The notes beneath the pieces were generated by a model. It made no database searches. It saw only the letters and a program-made list of their open reading frames with translations, and was not told the DNA's origin. 64,000 nucleotides of DNA from Prorocentrum cordatum (taxonomy: Eukaryota > Sar > Dinophyceae > Prorocentrales > Prorocentraceae), in assembly GCA_963575745.1 (NCBI GenBank), contig CAUYUJ010014752.1:113012-177011 (forward strand), in the 5' to 3' direction. The position numbers were made by a program, and so were the translations under genes. Each line of letters opens with the position of its first letter. Position 1 is the first letter of the stretch. This document shows positions 20,963-33,600 of this stretch, piece after piece.

Positions 20963-23618
20963 GCGGACTTATCAACCCCCATGGCGGGTATTGTAGTTTA
21001 CACATGATTCTACCTCCTTGTTCATTTTCCACATGAATTTATAGTATCCCAGCCAGCATGGCATTGGCGCCCCCCCATGCGCCCTTGCCAAATAAAACAA
21101 TGCGGTGCGCGTGCGTCGACCTGAGATGAGCTTGTGGCGCGAGCCCCCGTCACATGGTACCGCGCGGGCCACGTGCGCGCGCGCGCAAAACGAACTCTGT
21201 CCACGGCCGTTGTTGTCGTTGCAGTCCCTGCATAAAACATATAAAGCCATGGGTTTTCCAGTGGCAAGCTTTCAAAGTATTAATCCCGCGCGCTCTTGCG
21301 GATTCATATGGCAACCCATTTTCCCCCTGAAAGAATCTTCCTGTCCACGGAGGCCTTCGCGCCCGCGCGTCGAATCTATCCCCGCGCCCTCGCGTGCTGG
21401 CCAGAGACGTGGTTCCTGTCAAATGATACCGTGTGGGGCACGTGCGTTGATCGATGATGAGCTCGTGGCGCAAGTCCTCGTCGAGCAATGCCACGCAGCG
21501 CGCGTGCGTTGATCGACGTGGGAGGAGCTTCTGGGATAAAGCCCGATGCAAAAACAATCCGGGCCGCGTGCGCTTCATTCCCCTGCGGGAGTTGAGGGGC
21601 CATTCCTCAGTTCCTTCGGCGCCGCTCACCTGCGGGGAATTGAAGAGCCACCCCTCTGTTCCTGGCGCCTCTCTCCTCTGCCCCATTCGCGTTCCCGCCC
21701 CCCCCCCCTCTTCTCCGGTGTCGGCCGGCGAGACGCGCTGGGGAGTTCCCGGCGGTCAGCGCTGCCGCGGCCGCGTCGGTCGCGCTAGAATAGCTGGCCG
21801 CTCCGCGCGCGCGCCTGCGCGGGCTGGCGCGGCCGCGGCGGTGCGCCGGCTCGCGCCCGGCAGCCGTCGCAATCGCTGCCCTTTGGGTTTTGCGTGCCGA
21901 GTTGCGCGTGGGCGGGCGGGGTGATTGCGCGAGCAATGGAGTTGGCGATTCGCCCCCCCCTGAAATAATTGGAGTATGCCGCCCTTCCTGGGATTATCCG
22001 CGCTCCGTTTCGCATTGCAATTTTCGTGTGATTCCGCCCCGTTGCCCATCCTAAATGCGGATTCGAACCGCCCGGCCAGGCCAGCATCGACTCCCCCGTC
22101 ATCTTTTGCTAATGATAGTGCGCGCGCGTTCGTTTGTAATTAACCATTGGTTTCCAATGGCCACTTGCAGCATATGTGACGAAGTGCGCGCGCGCGTCGT
22201 CGCGGGCGCATGCTGGAATCCTGCATAAAACGTTCGGTTTTGCGAGGATGTCAACATCGAGCGGCGCAAACATAGAATTACACGTGGTTTCGCATGAAGG
22301 ATTATCAAAAACATGCTTGCGCTCGCGCTCCTGCGAAGTCTTAAGAGAGCCATCGGTTCTTCGACATTGTCACAAGGGTGGGTGCGCGACCCGTGTCGAA
22401 TGATATCATTCGGGCCACTCTCGCGCGTCGGCCGCGCGCGCGCGTCGAATTCTTTCCAAAACCTATATCGCCGACGCGATGGCGCCGTCATCGTCGTCGG
22501 CGCGGTCGGCGTCGGCGCCGTCGCTGGCCGCGCCGTCGCCGCTGTCGTCGTCGTCGCTGGCGCCGCTACTATCACCGTCGCGCCTGCAGTCGTCGACGTT
22601 GCCGTGGTGCCGCGCCCGCCTCAGTCGCCGACTCGCGCTGAAGCGCCCGCTGGGGTGCGCCCGGCGGTCGGTGCCACCGCGGCCGTGTCGGTCGCGCCAA
22701 ACTAGCCGGCCGCTGCGGGCGCGAGCATGCGCGGGCTAGCGCGGCCGCAGAGTTGCACCAGCCAGCGCCGAGCACTCATCGCAATCGCCGCTGCGCGGGT
22801 TTCTCGAACCAAATTGCGGGCGGGTAGGCGGGGCGATTGCGCGGGCAGCGGAGTCGACATTTCGTTGCGAACAGACATTATTTGCACCGCGTGGATTTCA
22901 TTGCGTAAATGGCCCCACCTGCATGGCAAAACAGAGATGATGCCACTTCAATCCTCCTTTGTAGAAAAGAAATATGACCCCCCCAAGGGCGGGATTATCG
23001 TTTCCACCTTGGGATGTGTAGTTTGCTTATACTTTCGGGCCGTCCTTCATTCTGCATGCGAGTTCGTGACGCCGCGGCAAAGCCGAGTTCGACCCGCCCG
23101 CCGCCGCCATCTTCAGCAAAGCGCACTTCGCGCATGCCCGTTTACCAGAAGGCATCCGTTGTCAATCGTCCCGTGCAACTAGTTGGACGACGTGCCCGCG
23201 CGCGCGCGTCGTCGCGCGCGCATGCCGGCTCTTTCAAAACTGTAGGTTTGGCACGAGCTTAAAATCTAGTGTTCCGACGACGTTTTGATTTTTTGCTTCG
23301 CAGCGTGATTTGCGTGCAAGATGCGCGGCCGCTCTCGCGTCTTTGTCAGACAATCATAGGTCTCCAAACGGTCTCATCAAATGCGACCCAGCTGGCCTCT
23401 CGCACGTGCATGCCGACATCATTCGAATGCCTCTGCGCGCGCGCTGGGGCGCGTGACCTCTTTCTAATAGCGCCTCGCGGGGCACTCGCGCCCGTCGACC
23501 GCGCGCGCGTCGAAATCGCGCCGAAAACTTTCGTCGCCGACGCGTGGGCGCCCTCGTCGTCGTCGGCGTGATGAGCAGCGGCGCCGTCATTGGCTTTGCC
23601 GTCGCCGTCGTCGTCGTC

Positions 23619-23661
<43 letters not shown>

Positions 23662-25311
23662 GCGTCGCCGCGCTCGTCGTCGCGTCTGACGCTGTCGACG
23701 TCGGCGTGACGCCGCGCCCGCCCGAGTCACCGATTCGCATTGAAGTGTCCGCGCGTCAGCGCGGCCTGTGAGACGCACTGGGGCATTGCCGGCGGTTAGC
23801 GTCGCCGCGGCGTCGTCGGTCGCGCTGGACAAGCTGGCCGCTGCGCGCGAGCGCGCGCTCGCGAGGCCGCGGCGACGCGCCGGCCCGCGCCGAACATTCA
23901 TCGAAATTGCGGCCGCGTGGGTTTTGCATAACAATTTTTGGGCGGGAACGTGGAATGATTGCGCGGGCAGCTTAGTCGACGACTCATTGCGAACAGCAAA
24001 TGTATGTTTGGAAGAGTATTTGGATCTCCCCCCCGCCCCGTCCTGTGGGTTAGCGATGCGCTTTTTCGGCATTGTAATTTACTTGTGGTGCTGTCCCATC
24101 GCCCATCCCAACTATGAACTCATGCCGTCCCGGGCAGGCCGGAGGCCCCCCCCTTCATCCACCGCAAAAACATAGATGCGCGCGCGCTCGTTTATCAACA
24201 ATCATCAGCTTTCAAGAATCCCCGGCAAGAAATGAGACGAAGTGCGCGCGCGCGTCGTGGCGCGCGCGCGTCGAAATCCTTCAACGACCTCGGGTGTCGC
24301 GGGGGTCCCAAAATCGAGTGTCGCGAAAACGCAAAACACATGGCTCGGCACCGCGAATCCCCCAAACAAGTTTGCGTTCGCGCTCGAACGAATTCTTTAG
24401 ACAACTATAGGATTTTCTTTTCGGGATTTTCATAACATGCCTCCAAAGTGGTTGGCTTCTCTCAAGCGCGTCGAAATCGTTCGAAAGCGCTTGCGCGCGT
24501 GCTGTCGCGAGAATCCCTTGCAACAGATGGGCGACGTGCACGCGCGCGCGTTGTCGCGCGCGCGCGTTCCGAAAGCCTTTAAACAGTTATCGGTCTCGTA
24601 GCGAATTCGAAATCGATTGCCCCGAAACAATGTAACAAACACATGGTTTTGCACCGCTTGTTTTCACACGAATTCTGCGCTCGCGTACTGGCGGGTTCTC
24701 GCGGAAACCATCGTTTTTCCTATCTTGGTATCACATTTTACCAACTGGGCATCTCGCGCCGCATGCCGAATTCATTCGAGCCCCTGTGCGCGCGTGCTGG
24801 GGTAGGGGTGGGGGGGGCAATCCGTCTCGAAAAATATTGCGCGGGCCACTCGCGCGCGTCTGCCGCGCGCGCATGTCGACTTCCTTCAGAAACCTACTTC
24901 GCCGACGCGAGGGCATCATCATCGTTATCGGGGGGCGTGATCAACGTCGTTGCCGTCATTGGCCTTTTCGTCATAATCGCCACCATCGTTACCATCATCG
25001 CCGTTATCATAAGCGTGCCTACCGTTGTCGGCGTCACCATGATGCCGCGCCCGCTCGAGTTTCCGACTCGCACTGACGTGCCCGCTGGGAAGTGCCCAGC
25101 GGCCAGCGCCACCGCGGTCGCGTCGGTCGCGCTAGAGTAGCTGGCCGTTGTGCGCGCGAGCATGTTTGGGCTAGCGCGGCCGAAGAGATGTTCCAGCCAA
25201 CGCCGCGCACTCATCGCAATCGCGCCGCATGGGTTTTGCAAACTAAATTGCGGGTGGGTGGGTGGGATGTTCGCAAAAACGTGGGATTGACCAGCTCATT
25301 TGCCAACATCA

Positions 25312-25462
25312 CTCAACGTATATTACGTCGCATCGACTGCACAACATATGTTGCGCAGCATATACATATTGCTCGACGTAAGCTGCCCCACATAGATTGC
25401 GTCACCTGGATTGCACTACGCACACTGCACCAAATAGCTTGCACCACGTATATGATACTGCG
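25312..25462. repeat. TTGCACCACGTAGA-like degenerate minisatellite
   Basis: About ten 14-15 bp units such as TTGCACCACGTA and CTGCACCAAATA, directly after the last unit of the 1-kb array. Same family as at 17884-17960, 19466-19545 and 54508-54596. Confidence 0.7.
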
Positions 25463-25631
25463 TCGATGACGCAAGTCATCTTGCCAGAACGCGGATTGGG
25501 GTCCACGTTGGCTAATGTACATAAATATACGTAAATTTGTAATGCATATGTATAGATGGATCAGTGCAGTTGTGATTGTGCTTCGGGTTGCGCTAATTTG
25601 TCTGCTTATGGTGGTATTCTTTTGTCCAAGC

Positions 25632-27110
25632 CATCCTGTGGTGTTGGGCCTTCGCTTTGAAACGAAGGCAGTTTCCGCGTCCTTCTCCTGTCCTCCTCTT
25701 CGCCTATCCCCCCTCCCCCCCATCCTTGCGTCTGCCATCCGCGTGTCTCTGTTTCGGTGCGCCCCTCGCGCGCTTCGTGGCCCCATCGGGGCTTCTACAG
25801 AAAACCCCAACAGCAGGGTCCGCATGGCGTGCCCGCGCACGATCCAACCCGGCCCGCACACGTTTCGTGGCGCGAGCGACAAGGGGGCTCCAGTGCAAGG
25901 CACAGCGGTTCGGTCCGCACGGTGTACCCGCACCCGAATCGGCACACCCCTCACACGCTTCTTGGCCCCATAGGGAGCTCCACCGAAGGGCCCAGCGGCA
26001 GGGTCCGCATGGCGCGCCCTCACCCAAAGTGGCACGCCCTTCGCGCGCTTCGTGGCCCCATAGGGAACTCCACCGAAGGCCCCAGCGGCAGGTCCCCCAT
26101 GGCGTATCCGCGCCCAATGTGACACACCCCATCGCAAGTTTCGTGGCCCCACAGGCGGCTTCACCGCAGGCCCCGGCGGCAGGGTCCGCATGGCAGACCC
26201 GTGCCCGCCCTCGCGCGCTTCTCGACCCCTATCTGGGGCTCCACCGAGGGGCCCACTGGCAGGGTCCGCACGGTGCGCCCGTGCCCGATTCGGCATGCCC
26301 CTCACATTCCGTGGCCGATTCTGTGCGCGCATGCCCCTCACATTCGTGCCCGATTCCGTGGCCGATTCGGCATGCCCCTCACATTCCGTGCGCGCATGCC
26401 CGATTCGGCGTGCCCGATTCGGCATGCGCACGGTTTTCGTGGCCCCCATCGGGCGTCCCGCCGAACACGCCGGCGGCAGGGCCCGCAGGGCGCACCCGCG
26501 CCCGCTATCGGCACACCCCTCACGCGCCTCCCCGTCCTCGCGAGGAGCTCCGCCGAAGGCCCCGGCGGCGGGGCCCGCATGGCGTGCCCGCGACCGATTT
26601 GGCGAGAGAGAGAGAGAGAGAGAGAGAGAGCTGATTTGGCACGCCCCTGGCACGTTTCGTGGCCCCGAGAGGGAGCTCCACCGAAGGCCCCAGCAGAAGG
26701 GTCCGCGAGGCGCACCCGCGCCCGATTCGGCACACCCCTCGCAAGTTTCGTGGCCCCATAGGCAGCTCCACCGAAGGCCCCAGCGGCAGGGTCCGCGTGG
26801 CGTACCCGCACCCGATTCGGCACGCCCCTCACACGCTTCCTGGCCCCATAGGGAATTCCACCAGAGGCCCTGGCGGTAGGGTCCGCGCCCGGACTAGCAC
26901 ACCCCTCGCACGCTTCGTGGCCCCATAAGGAGCCCCACCGCAAGCGCTAGCGGCAGGTTACCCGCACTGAATCCGGCACACCACCCCTGACACGTTTCGT
27001 GGCCCCACAGGGAGCTCCACCGAAGGCCCCAGCGGCAGGGTCCGCATGGCGTGCCCGCATTCGATTCGGCTCACCCCTCACACGTGACGTGGCCCCATAG
27101 GGAGCCAGGA
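25632..27110. repeat. 90-bp satellite, block 1, with leader
   Basis: A leader of about 130 bp containing GTGGTGTTGGGCC and a TCC-rich tail is followed by about 14-15 tandem 90-bp units. Units contain CGTTTCGTGGCCCCATAGGG, then CTCCACCGAAGGCCCCAGCG and GGTCCGCATGGCG. The period is a multiple of three and lacks stops, so frames on both strands read as 30-residue repeats. A GA microsatellite interrupts at 26604-26630. I treat this as satellite DNA, not a protein gene. Confidence 0.85.
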
Positions 27111-27490
27111 TGTTTGTTGGGTGGATTGGGTTATATGTGTGTGTGTGTTTGGTGATGTTGAATCTTGGGGTTGGCGCTCTCGGATATCATGCTCTGTGGA
27201 CTCAGGATGGAGGGTGACACTATGGTGACGCATTGATGGTGTTCTTGGAGATGTTGGTTTGGCTGGCACTCGTGGAAGTAACTGCAATTCAACTGTTGGT
27301 GTCTTGAGGCTGGACAGCCCACGCGGCCTCCGAAGCCCTGGACGGCCCGGCGTGCGCGTGCGAGTCTTTTCTCAGTCGCCCAGGCGTCGTGTCGCGCGGT
27401 GCAGCGCGGTGCCGCGCTGGGGGAGGTGGAGGAGGAGGAGGAGGGAGGCGATAGATGGGAAGGAATATGTGGAGGGGAGTGACAGAGTCG

Positions 27491-27660
27491 GGGGTGGACA
27501 GACCTCCTACCCTGACGCGTCGATTAGCGAATTGGCCGTTTTCGATTCGCGAGAGGGCGTCGCGGCCGTCATTTTCGCGGGTCCAGGTCCGTCGGTTTCG
27601 GTCCCAGGCCGTTTTCACTAAAGGGTGGTTTACTGAAGGGAGGTTTGTCCACCGCCGAGA
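27491..27660 (+). repeat. Dispersed repeat, copy A (about 170 bp)
   Basis: Closely similar, in the same orientation, to 35209-35376. Shared landmarks are GCGTCGCGGCCGTCATTTTC and a pair of GGTTTACTRAAGGGAGG-like repeats near the 3' end. The flanks of the two copies differ, so it is a dispersed element rather than a larger duplication. The interval 27110-28190 otherwise shows no convincing gene. Confidence 0.8.
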
Positions 27661-28190
27661 GAGCAGGAAGAAGATGAAACATAAGACGCTGGAGGGACCG
27701 CAGGAAGGAGGGGGTCCGCGTGTGGGGGCCGCTTCCCCGAGGCGGCGAGACTCTGCAGTGCTCGACTTGTTTTGCCAGTCGCTCGGCACCAGGCGCGCTC
27801 TGCGCGCCTCGACGGGCTCCCCGACAAGCGCGACCTGCCCTGCGTCGGGCCCTCGTCCCGCGAGTCTTCGAGGGCGTCGCGCCGGGAGCGGCACCAGCGG
27901 GGCTGCCGCGCCGCAGGAGTGCACCGTGGGGGACGCCTTCGGCGAGCCGCCGGAATGGGGGGGGGAGGCATGGGACAGGACGGGGGACGAGGGGGAGGGG
28001 GAGAGGGCAAGCCGGGCGCGCTCGCGCCACGTCTGACATCCTGCCCCTCCTCCCCATCCATTTCCATGGCATGGAATCCTTTTCCGTCCGCCCTTCTGGG
28101 GGTGATCGAGGATACCTGGATCGCCAAGTGCCAGCTGCAAGATTTGGCCAATGGTTTGCTCTGGAATCGGGAAGGGAGGCGCCTGCACAT

Positions 28191-28353
28191 TGGAGGAGGA
28201 GGAGGAGGAGGAGGAGGAGGAGGAGGAGGAGGAGGAGGAGGAGGAGGAGCAGCAGGAGCAGGAGCAGGAGCAGGAGGAGGAGGTGGAGGAGGAGGAGGAG
28301 GAGCAGGAGCAGGAGGAGGAGGTGGAGGAGGAGGAGGAGGAGAGGAGGAGAAG
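28191..28353. repeat. GGA/GCAGGA microsatellite
   Basis: Purine tract of GGA units with GCAGGA and GGTGGA variants. Glu- or Gly-rich frames through it are artefacts. Confidence 0.95.
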
Positions 28354-28708
28354 TTGGAGGAGGAACAGAATGAGCAGGGGGAGCAGGAGGGTCAGGGGGT
28401 GTGCGGAGGAGAGTGGCGGAGGGGGGCGGCGGCGAAGGGGAAGGAGCCGGTTCGAAGAGTGTGGCCCGCATCGGTGCGAGAGCGCAGCTCTGGCCGGCGA
28501 GAGCAGAGCACCGAATGTGGCCAGCGCGGCAGCGGGAAGGCCGCTCTTGAAGAGCCGGAACGTTCGGATGGCATCACATCTGCACGCGCTCGCCTTTTTG
28601 AGTCACGCGCGTAAGCATTCGATGCGCGCGAGGGGCGCGTGCCCAGCTGGACGCTGTCGGGGGCGAGAGAAGAGGAGCACTCACAGCTCATGCTGTGCAA
28701 TTCCCAAC

Positions 28709-29915
28709 CCTTCTGTGGTGTTGGGCCCTCGCTTTGAAGAGACCGCGCGCCGCTTTCCCTCCCTCTTCCTTCCTCCTCCCCCCTCCCTCCTCCCATCATT
28801 GCCGTCCGCGTGCCCCTGTTCCGGTATTCCAGCACATCCCTCACACGCTTCGTTGCCCCATGAGCTCCACCGAAGGCCCCGGCGGCAGGGTCTGCATAGC
28901 ATACCCGCACCCGATTCGTGACACCCCTCTCACGTTTCGTGGTCCCATGGGAAGGTCCACGAAGGCCCTAGCGGCAGGGTCCGCATCGTCATACCCCTCA
29001 CACGTTTCGTGGCTCCGTAGGGAGCTCCACCGAAGGCCCCAGCGGCAGGGTCCGCATGGCGTGCCCGCACTCGATTCGGCACACCCCTCACACGTTTCGT
29101 GACCCCGAAAGGGAGCTCCACCGAAGGCCCCAGCACAAGGGCCCGCATGGCGCACACGCGCTCGATTCGGCACGCCCCTCACACGCTTCGTGCCCCCATA
29201 AGGAATTCCACCGAAGGCCCCAGCGGCAGGGTCCGCATAACGGACCCGCAACCGTATTCGCCACACACCTCACACGTTTCGTAGCCCCATAATTAGGGAG
29301 ATCCACCGACGGCCCAGCGGCAGGGTGCGCATGGCGTACCCGCACCCGACTCGGCGCACCCCCGACACGTTCCGTGGTTTCGAAAGGGAACTCCGTCGAA
29401 GGTCCCAAAGGCAGGGTCCGCATGGCGTACCCGCGCCCGATTTGGCACGCCCCTCACACGCTGCGTGGTTTCAGAGGGAGCTCAACCGAAGGCCCCAGCG
29501 GCAGGGCCCGCATGGCGTACCCGCATCCGAGTCGGCATATTTCCACACGTTCCGTGGCCCCATGGGGAGGCCCACCGAAGGCCCCAGCGGCAGGTTCCGC
29601 ATGGCGTACCCGCACCCGACTAGGCGCACCCCCGACACGTTCCTTGGCCCCACGGGGAGCTCCACCGAAGGCCCCCCCAAGCACGGTCCGCATGGCGTAC
29701 CCGCACCCAGTTCGGCACACCACTCTCACGCTTCGTGGCCCCATGGGGAGCTCCACCGAATGCCCCAGCGGCAGGGTCCGCATGGCGCACCCGTGCCCGA
29801 TTCGGCACACCCCTCACGTTTCGTGGCCCCGTAGCGAGTTCCACCGAAGGTCCCAGCAGCAGAGTCCGCACGGTGCACTCGCACGCGTTTTGGCGCGCCC
29901 CGCGGGCGCCCCGCG
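28709..29915. repeat. 90-bp satellite, block 2, with leader
   Basis: The same leader as at 25632 (GTGGTGTTGGGCC followed by a pyrimidine-rich stretch) followed by about 12 tandem 90-bp units of the same family in the same orientation. Confidence 0.85.
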
Positions 29916-29978
29916 ACGAGCGCCCGACGCCCCGCGACGAGCGCCGATCCGCCATGTGGACACAGCTAAGGCTAAAAG

Positions 29979-30220
29979 AAGGGGAAGGGGAAGGGGAAGG
30001 GGAAGGGGAAGGGGAAGGGAGGGGAGGGGAGAGGAAGGGGAAGGGAGAGGAAGGGGAAGGGAGGGGTAAGAGAGAAGGGGAAAAGAGGGAGAAAAGGAGA
30101 AAAAGGGAGGGGAGGGGTAAGAGAGAGAGGAAGGGGAGGCCAAACGAGGGAGAAGAGGGAGAGGAAGGGGAGAGGAAGGCCAAACGAGGGAGAGGAAGGG
30201 GAAGGGAGGGGAGGGATACG
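29979..30220. repeat. GGGGAA/GGGAGG purine repeat
   Basis: About 240 bp of almost pure purine, mainly AAGGGG hexamers degrading into GGGAGGGG. It ends some 400 bp upstream of the first recognised exon of the PKA-R-like gene. Confidence 0.95.
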
Positions 30221-30624
30221 AGAGAATACCCGCAGACCTGCTCCCTGCTCGACCCGGCCTCTGCCTCGGCCTTGATGCCGCGCGGCGGCTCCTGGCCCTC
30301 GGGGTCGTCATGCACCACTCCTTACCGCTCCCTCTCTTCCTGTCCCCCCGCCCCTCATCTTTCCGCTGTTCGATCTCGACTCCCCTCGATCTCGTCCCGA
30401 CGTGCACTGCCGAAGCCCTCCCGGATGTCCACTGCCGATCCCTGCTGCTCCCATGTGCCCTCCGTCCGCCTCACCTTTTCTCCCCTCCCCTCCTCTCCCT
30501 TCCGCCCTTCTACCCGCCCTCCCCTCCCTCTCCCGCTGTCTCTCTCTCTCCCCTCCTTTGCTTTCCTTCCTTTTGTTCTTCCACATGCCATTCGCCAGTT
30601 CCTCTTTTCCTGCCTTCTCGCCAG

Positions 30625-30683
30625 GTGAGCTGGCTCTGCTCTACAACTGCCCACGCGCCGCTTCTGTGGTGGCCCAGGCCAAG
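30625..30683 (+). CDS. PKA-R-like exon: CNB-A phosphate-binding cassette
   Basis: Encodes (G)ELALLYNCPRAASVVAQAK. The Glu of GELAL and the Arg of PRAA are the canonical residues that bind the ribose and phosphate of the cyclic nucleotide, so this cassette looks functional. The acceptor is a pyrimidine-rich stretch ending CTTCTCGCCAG. The exon starts in phase 1, so the Gly codon is completed by an upstream exon I could not find. The donor reads AAG|GAGCCG, a GA-type donor. Confidence 0.85.
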
Positions 30684-33600
30684 GAGCCGCCGTCTCGCAT
30701 GTCCTCCCCGGCCTTTCCCCTCCCTTTCCTTTGGGCCCTCCTCTTTCTCCTCCTGCTCCCCCTCCCCCTCCCCCTGCTGCTGCGCCTCCCCTTCCCCTCT
30801 GAGCATCCTTTTGGTTCTGTGCTTCCTCGCACTGCGCTCCTGCGGTGCGGGGCCGCTGTTTCGTCAACAGCTGTGCGCCGACCCCTTCTCCTCTCGTCGT
30901 CGTCGTCGTCCTCGTCCTTCGCCTCCTCTTCCTCGTTCTCCTCCCGCTTTCCATTCTCCACCCACTTCTCTGTGGCGCAGGTCAGCGATGTTACGCGCGG
31001 GACATCCGCAACCCGGGGCGTGGTGTCGCGGGAGGGAGCCCGATGACATCGGAGTCTGCGTCCAGCTCGTCGCTGGCCGCGTTGCCGCCGTCGTAGTCGT
31101 CCATGGCACCTGCCTCCAGGTGAAGTACCGGCAGTCTGGCCGGCGCCCCCCCTCCCGTAACGGCTTCAGACGTTACGTGGTGTCGCAAGCCAGGCGAAGG
31201 TGAAGACGAGCAACCATGGGAATGGCTAGGCTGCTGACGAATTGGATCGAACATGCTTGTCTCCAAGCTCCAAGTCACTCAACTGCTGCAGCGCCAGCAG
31301 GAGGACGGTGTTTGTCTTCGACTCAAATTTCGATTCTCGTTCGCGTTCTCAAATCGCCAGTTTGGCTCAAGTTTTGGATCAAACTTTGGCTCAAGCAAAG
31401 CGCATCCGTTCAAGAGCGATCTGATACCGTATACACCTCCCGTCATGGAACGGGCCCGCCTTGAGTCACCCGCTGTAGCGTGTGCTGACCTTGCGCGTCA
31501 AATCTGTTAGGGCAGTGGGAATGCGCATCTATCGAGACTGCAGAAGAGAAGACAACGCCTCCAGCAAACGCGGTACGGAAAGCATTCATCAATACAAACA
31601 GTTCGATAACACTCTTCAATATGCCATGTGATGAGCTTTACGGTGAATTGTGGCATTCAGGAGCTATGTGCATTCTGTATGCTTACGGCTTGCAATCGCT
31701 CCGATTCCGGATGGAAAACAACATCGAAACATTCATTCATTAGATGATTTTCGTTTGTAAAAATTACCCCAGTGCCACCCTACCTAGAAGTTGGAGCCCC
31801 TAGGAAAGCAGCATTAGTTGCTATGCTATGCTATGCTATGCTATGCCATGCTATGCTGCGCTATGCTATGCTATGCTATGCTGCGCTATGTTATGCTATG
31901 CTATGCTATACTAAGCTATGCTATGTCATACTGCACTGTGTTATGCTAAGCTATGCTATGCTATGCTATGCTATGATATGCTAAGCTGCGCTATGCTCTG
32001 CTATGCTATGTTATGCTATGCTGCGCGGTGTTATGCTGTGCTGTGCTGTGCTGTGCTGCGCTATGCTATGCTATGCTATGCTATGCTATGCTATGGAATG
32101 CTGCGCTGTGCTATGCTATGCTATGCTATGATATGCTGTGCTGCGCTATGCTATGCTACGCTCTGCTATGCTATGCTGTGCTGTGCTGTGCTAAAGCTCG
32201 GCGAAACTAAGATTAAGGTAAGCTAAGCTAAGATACACCTGAGCTAATATGACACTAAGTTAAGCTAAGATGAAGTAAGCTAAGCTAAGATGAGATAAGC
32301 AACGCTAAGCTAAGGGGACGTCACTGGGGGAACCGCGGGGCGGATGCCGGGGGAACCGCCTGGGGCGAGGACCACTGCCTGGCCCAGGGTAAGAACCCTT
32401 CTAGGCAGAGCCTAGGTAGGGAATCGGCTAAGCTAAGACGAGATAAGCAACGCTAAGCTAAGGGGACGTCACTGGGGGAACCACGGGGCAGATGCCGGGG
32501 GAACCGCCCGGGGCGAGGAACAGTGCCCGGCCCTTTAAGAGAACAGGGTAAGAACCCTTCTAGGCAGAGCCTAGGTAGGGAACAACGAGGCAAAGGTGAT
32601 GATGTTGTTCAATCTGCGCGGTCACCAACGGGAGTGTGGGATCCAATCGTTGAAGCGTCCAGTGCTGATATTGTTGCGCCAGGGAACTCATTGCCTGTCA
32701 AAGTCTCTCCAGGGCAAGCGGCCGCGTGCATTGCAGCTTAGTGGCGGGGTTATTCTGTTTATAAGGGGGCCCACGAAACCAGACACACGTTTTGGCAGAA
32801 AAAGAAAGTGCGAGTGTGCCGCCCCGCATTGTCCGTTTGGCTCGGAAATGCCTGCGAGGACAGACAACAGCGTACAAATTCAATGCTGTTTGAATGCGCA
32901 GCACACGCACCGGTTCACGCGCGATTTGTGCGGCCGCCAGGTGTCGAATGAAAAAGATGTTTCTCGCGCGCGTTGTGGGCGTGGCAGTGTTTGTTGCGAA
33001 AATTATCAGGCGTGCCTTTCATGCGTCAATGTGCTTCCCAAGCGCCCGTACGACAATACGAGTGCTTTTCTGGAGCATCGCATGTAAGCAGAAGCAGAAA
33101 GGGATCTGAACGTGTGCTCGCCGCAGCGGAACATCTGAACCGCCTGCCCTTTAGGGGGCCGCTCTTCCAGGAGCAGGCCCCGAGGCTCCTGTCCTGTCTT
33201 GTCTTTCTCATTCTCGGGTACCAGACAACACGGGGCAGCATCTGGGTCCGAGGCGAGGAGCTGCTGTGCCCGCGCCGACTTCTCGAACGCGGCTGTGATG
33301 AGAGCTCCCTTGGAGTACATGTGTTTGCTAATTATGCTGCTCCCCGCGGGGTGCTCAGCCGACTGAATGCAGTCGCTAATCGCACTGTTCACGCTGGGCC
33401 CAGATCAGATGTTATGCGATCTGGGATCAACTTTCCGATTCCCATCGCGACGATCGCCGTCACAGTGTCAGGTGGCGGAGCTCGTTCTTTGCAGGTTTGC
33501 AGCCGCCCTTCAAAAGAAGAAGGACATTACTTGATCTCCTGGTGCATCCTGTCCTGAAGCAGACAGTCCTTGGGGAGCGCTGTCTTAGTGCACTTCTCAG

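Larger units (their letters stand above)
18060..25295. repeat. Degenerate tandem array of about 0.9-1.4 kb units
   Basis: A recognisable segment around GGGTGGGTGGGATGATTGCG and then GAGCAGTGGAGT recurs at about 19393, 20797, 21900, 22811, 23930 and 25243. Each is preceded by a GC-rich conserved stretch ending in CTGGCCGCTGCGCGCGAGC and, further upstream, by a TCGTCG or CATCGTC tract and a palindromic block GCGCGCGTCGTCGCGCGCGC (for example 18305-18330, 19850-19870, 20119-20142, 23197-23221). Spacing varies from about 0.9 to 1.4 kb. All frames here are repeat-derived; no gene is supported. Confidence 0.7.

Noticed and set aside
25313-26653. 446-codon minus-strand frame
   Set aside because: It is a translation of the 90-bp satellite, whose period divisible by three keeps frames open on both strands.
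31815-32200. Cys/Met/Tyr repeat protein
   Set aside because: All three frames give the same repeat because the unit is 5 bp; this is a satellite.
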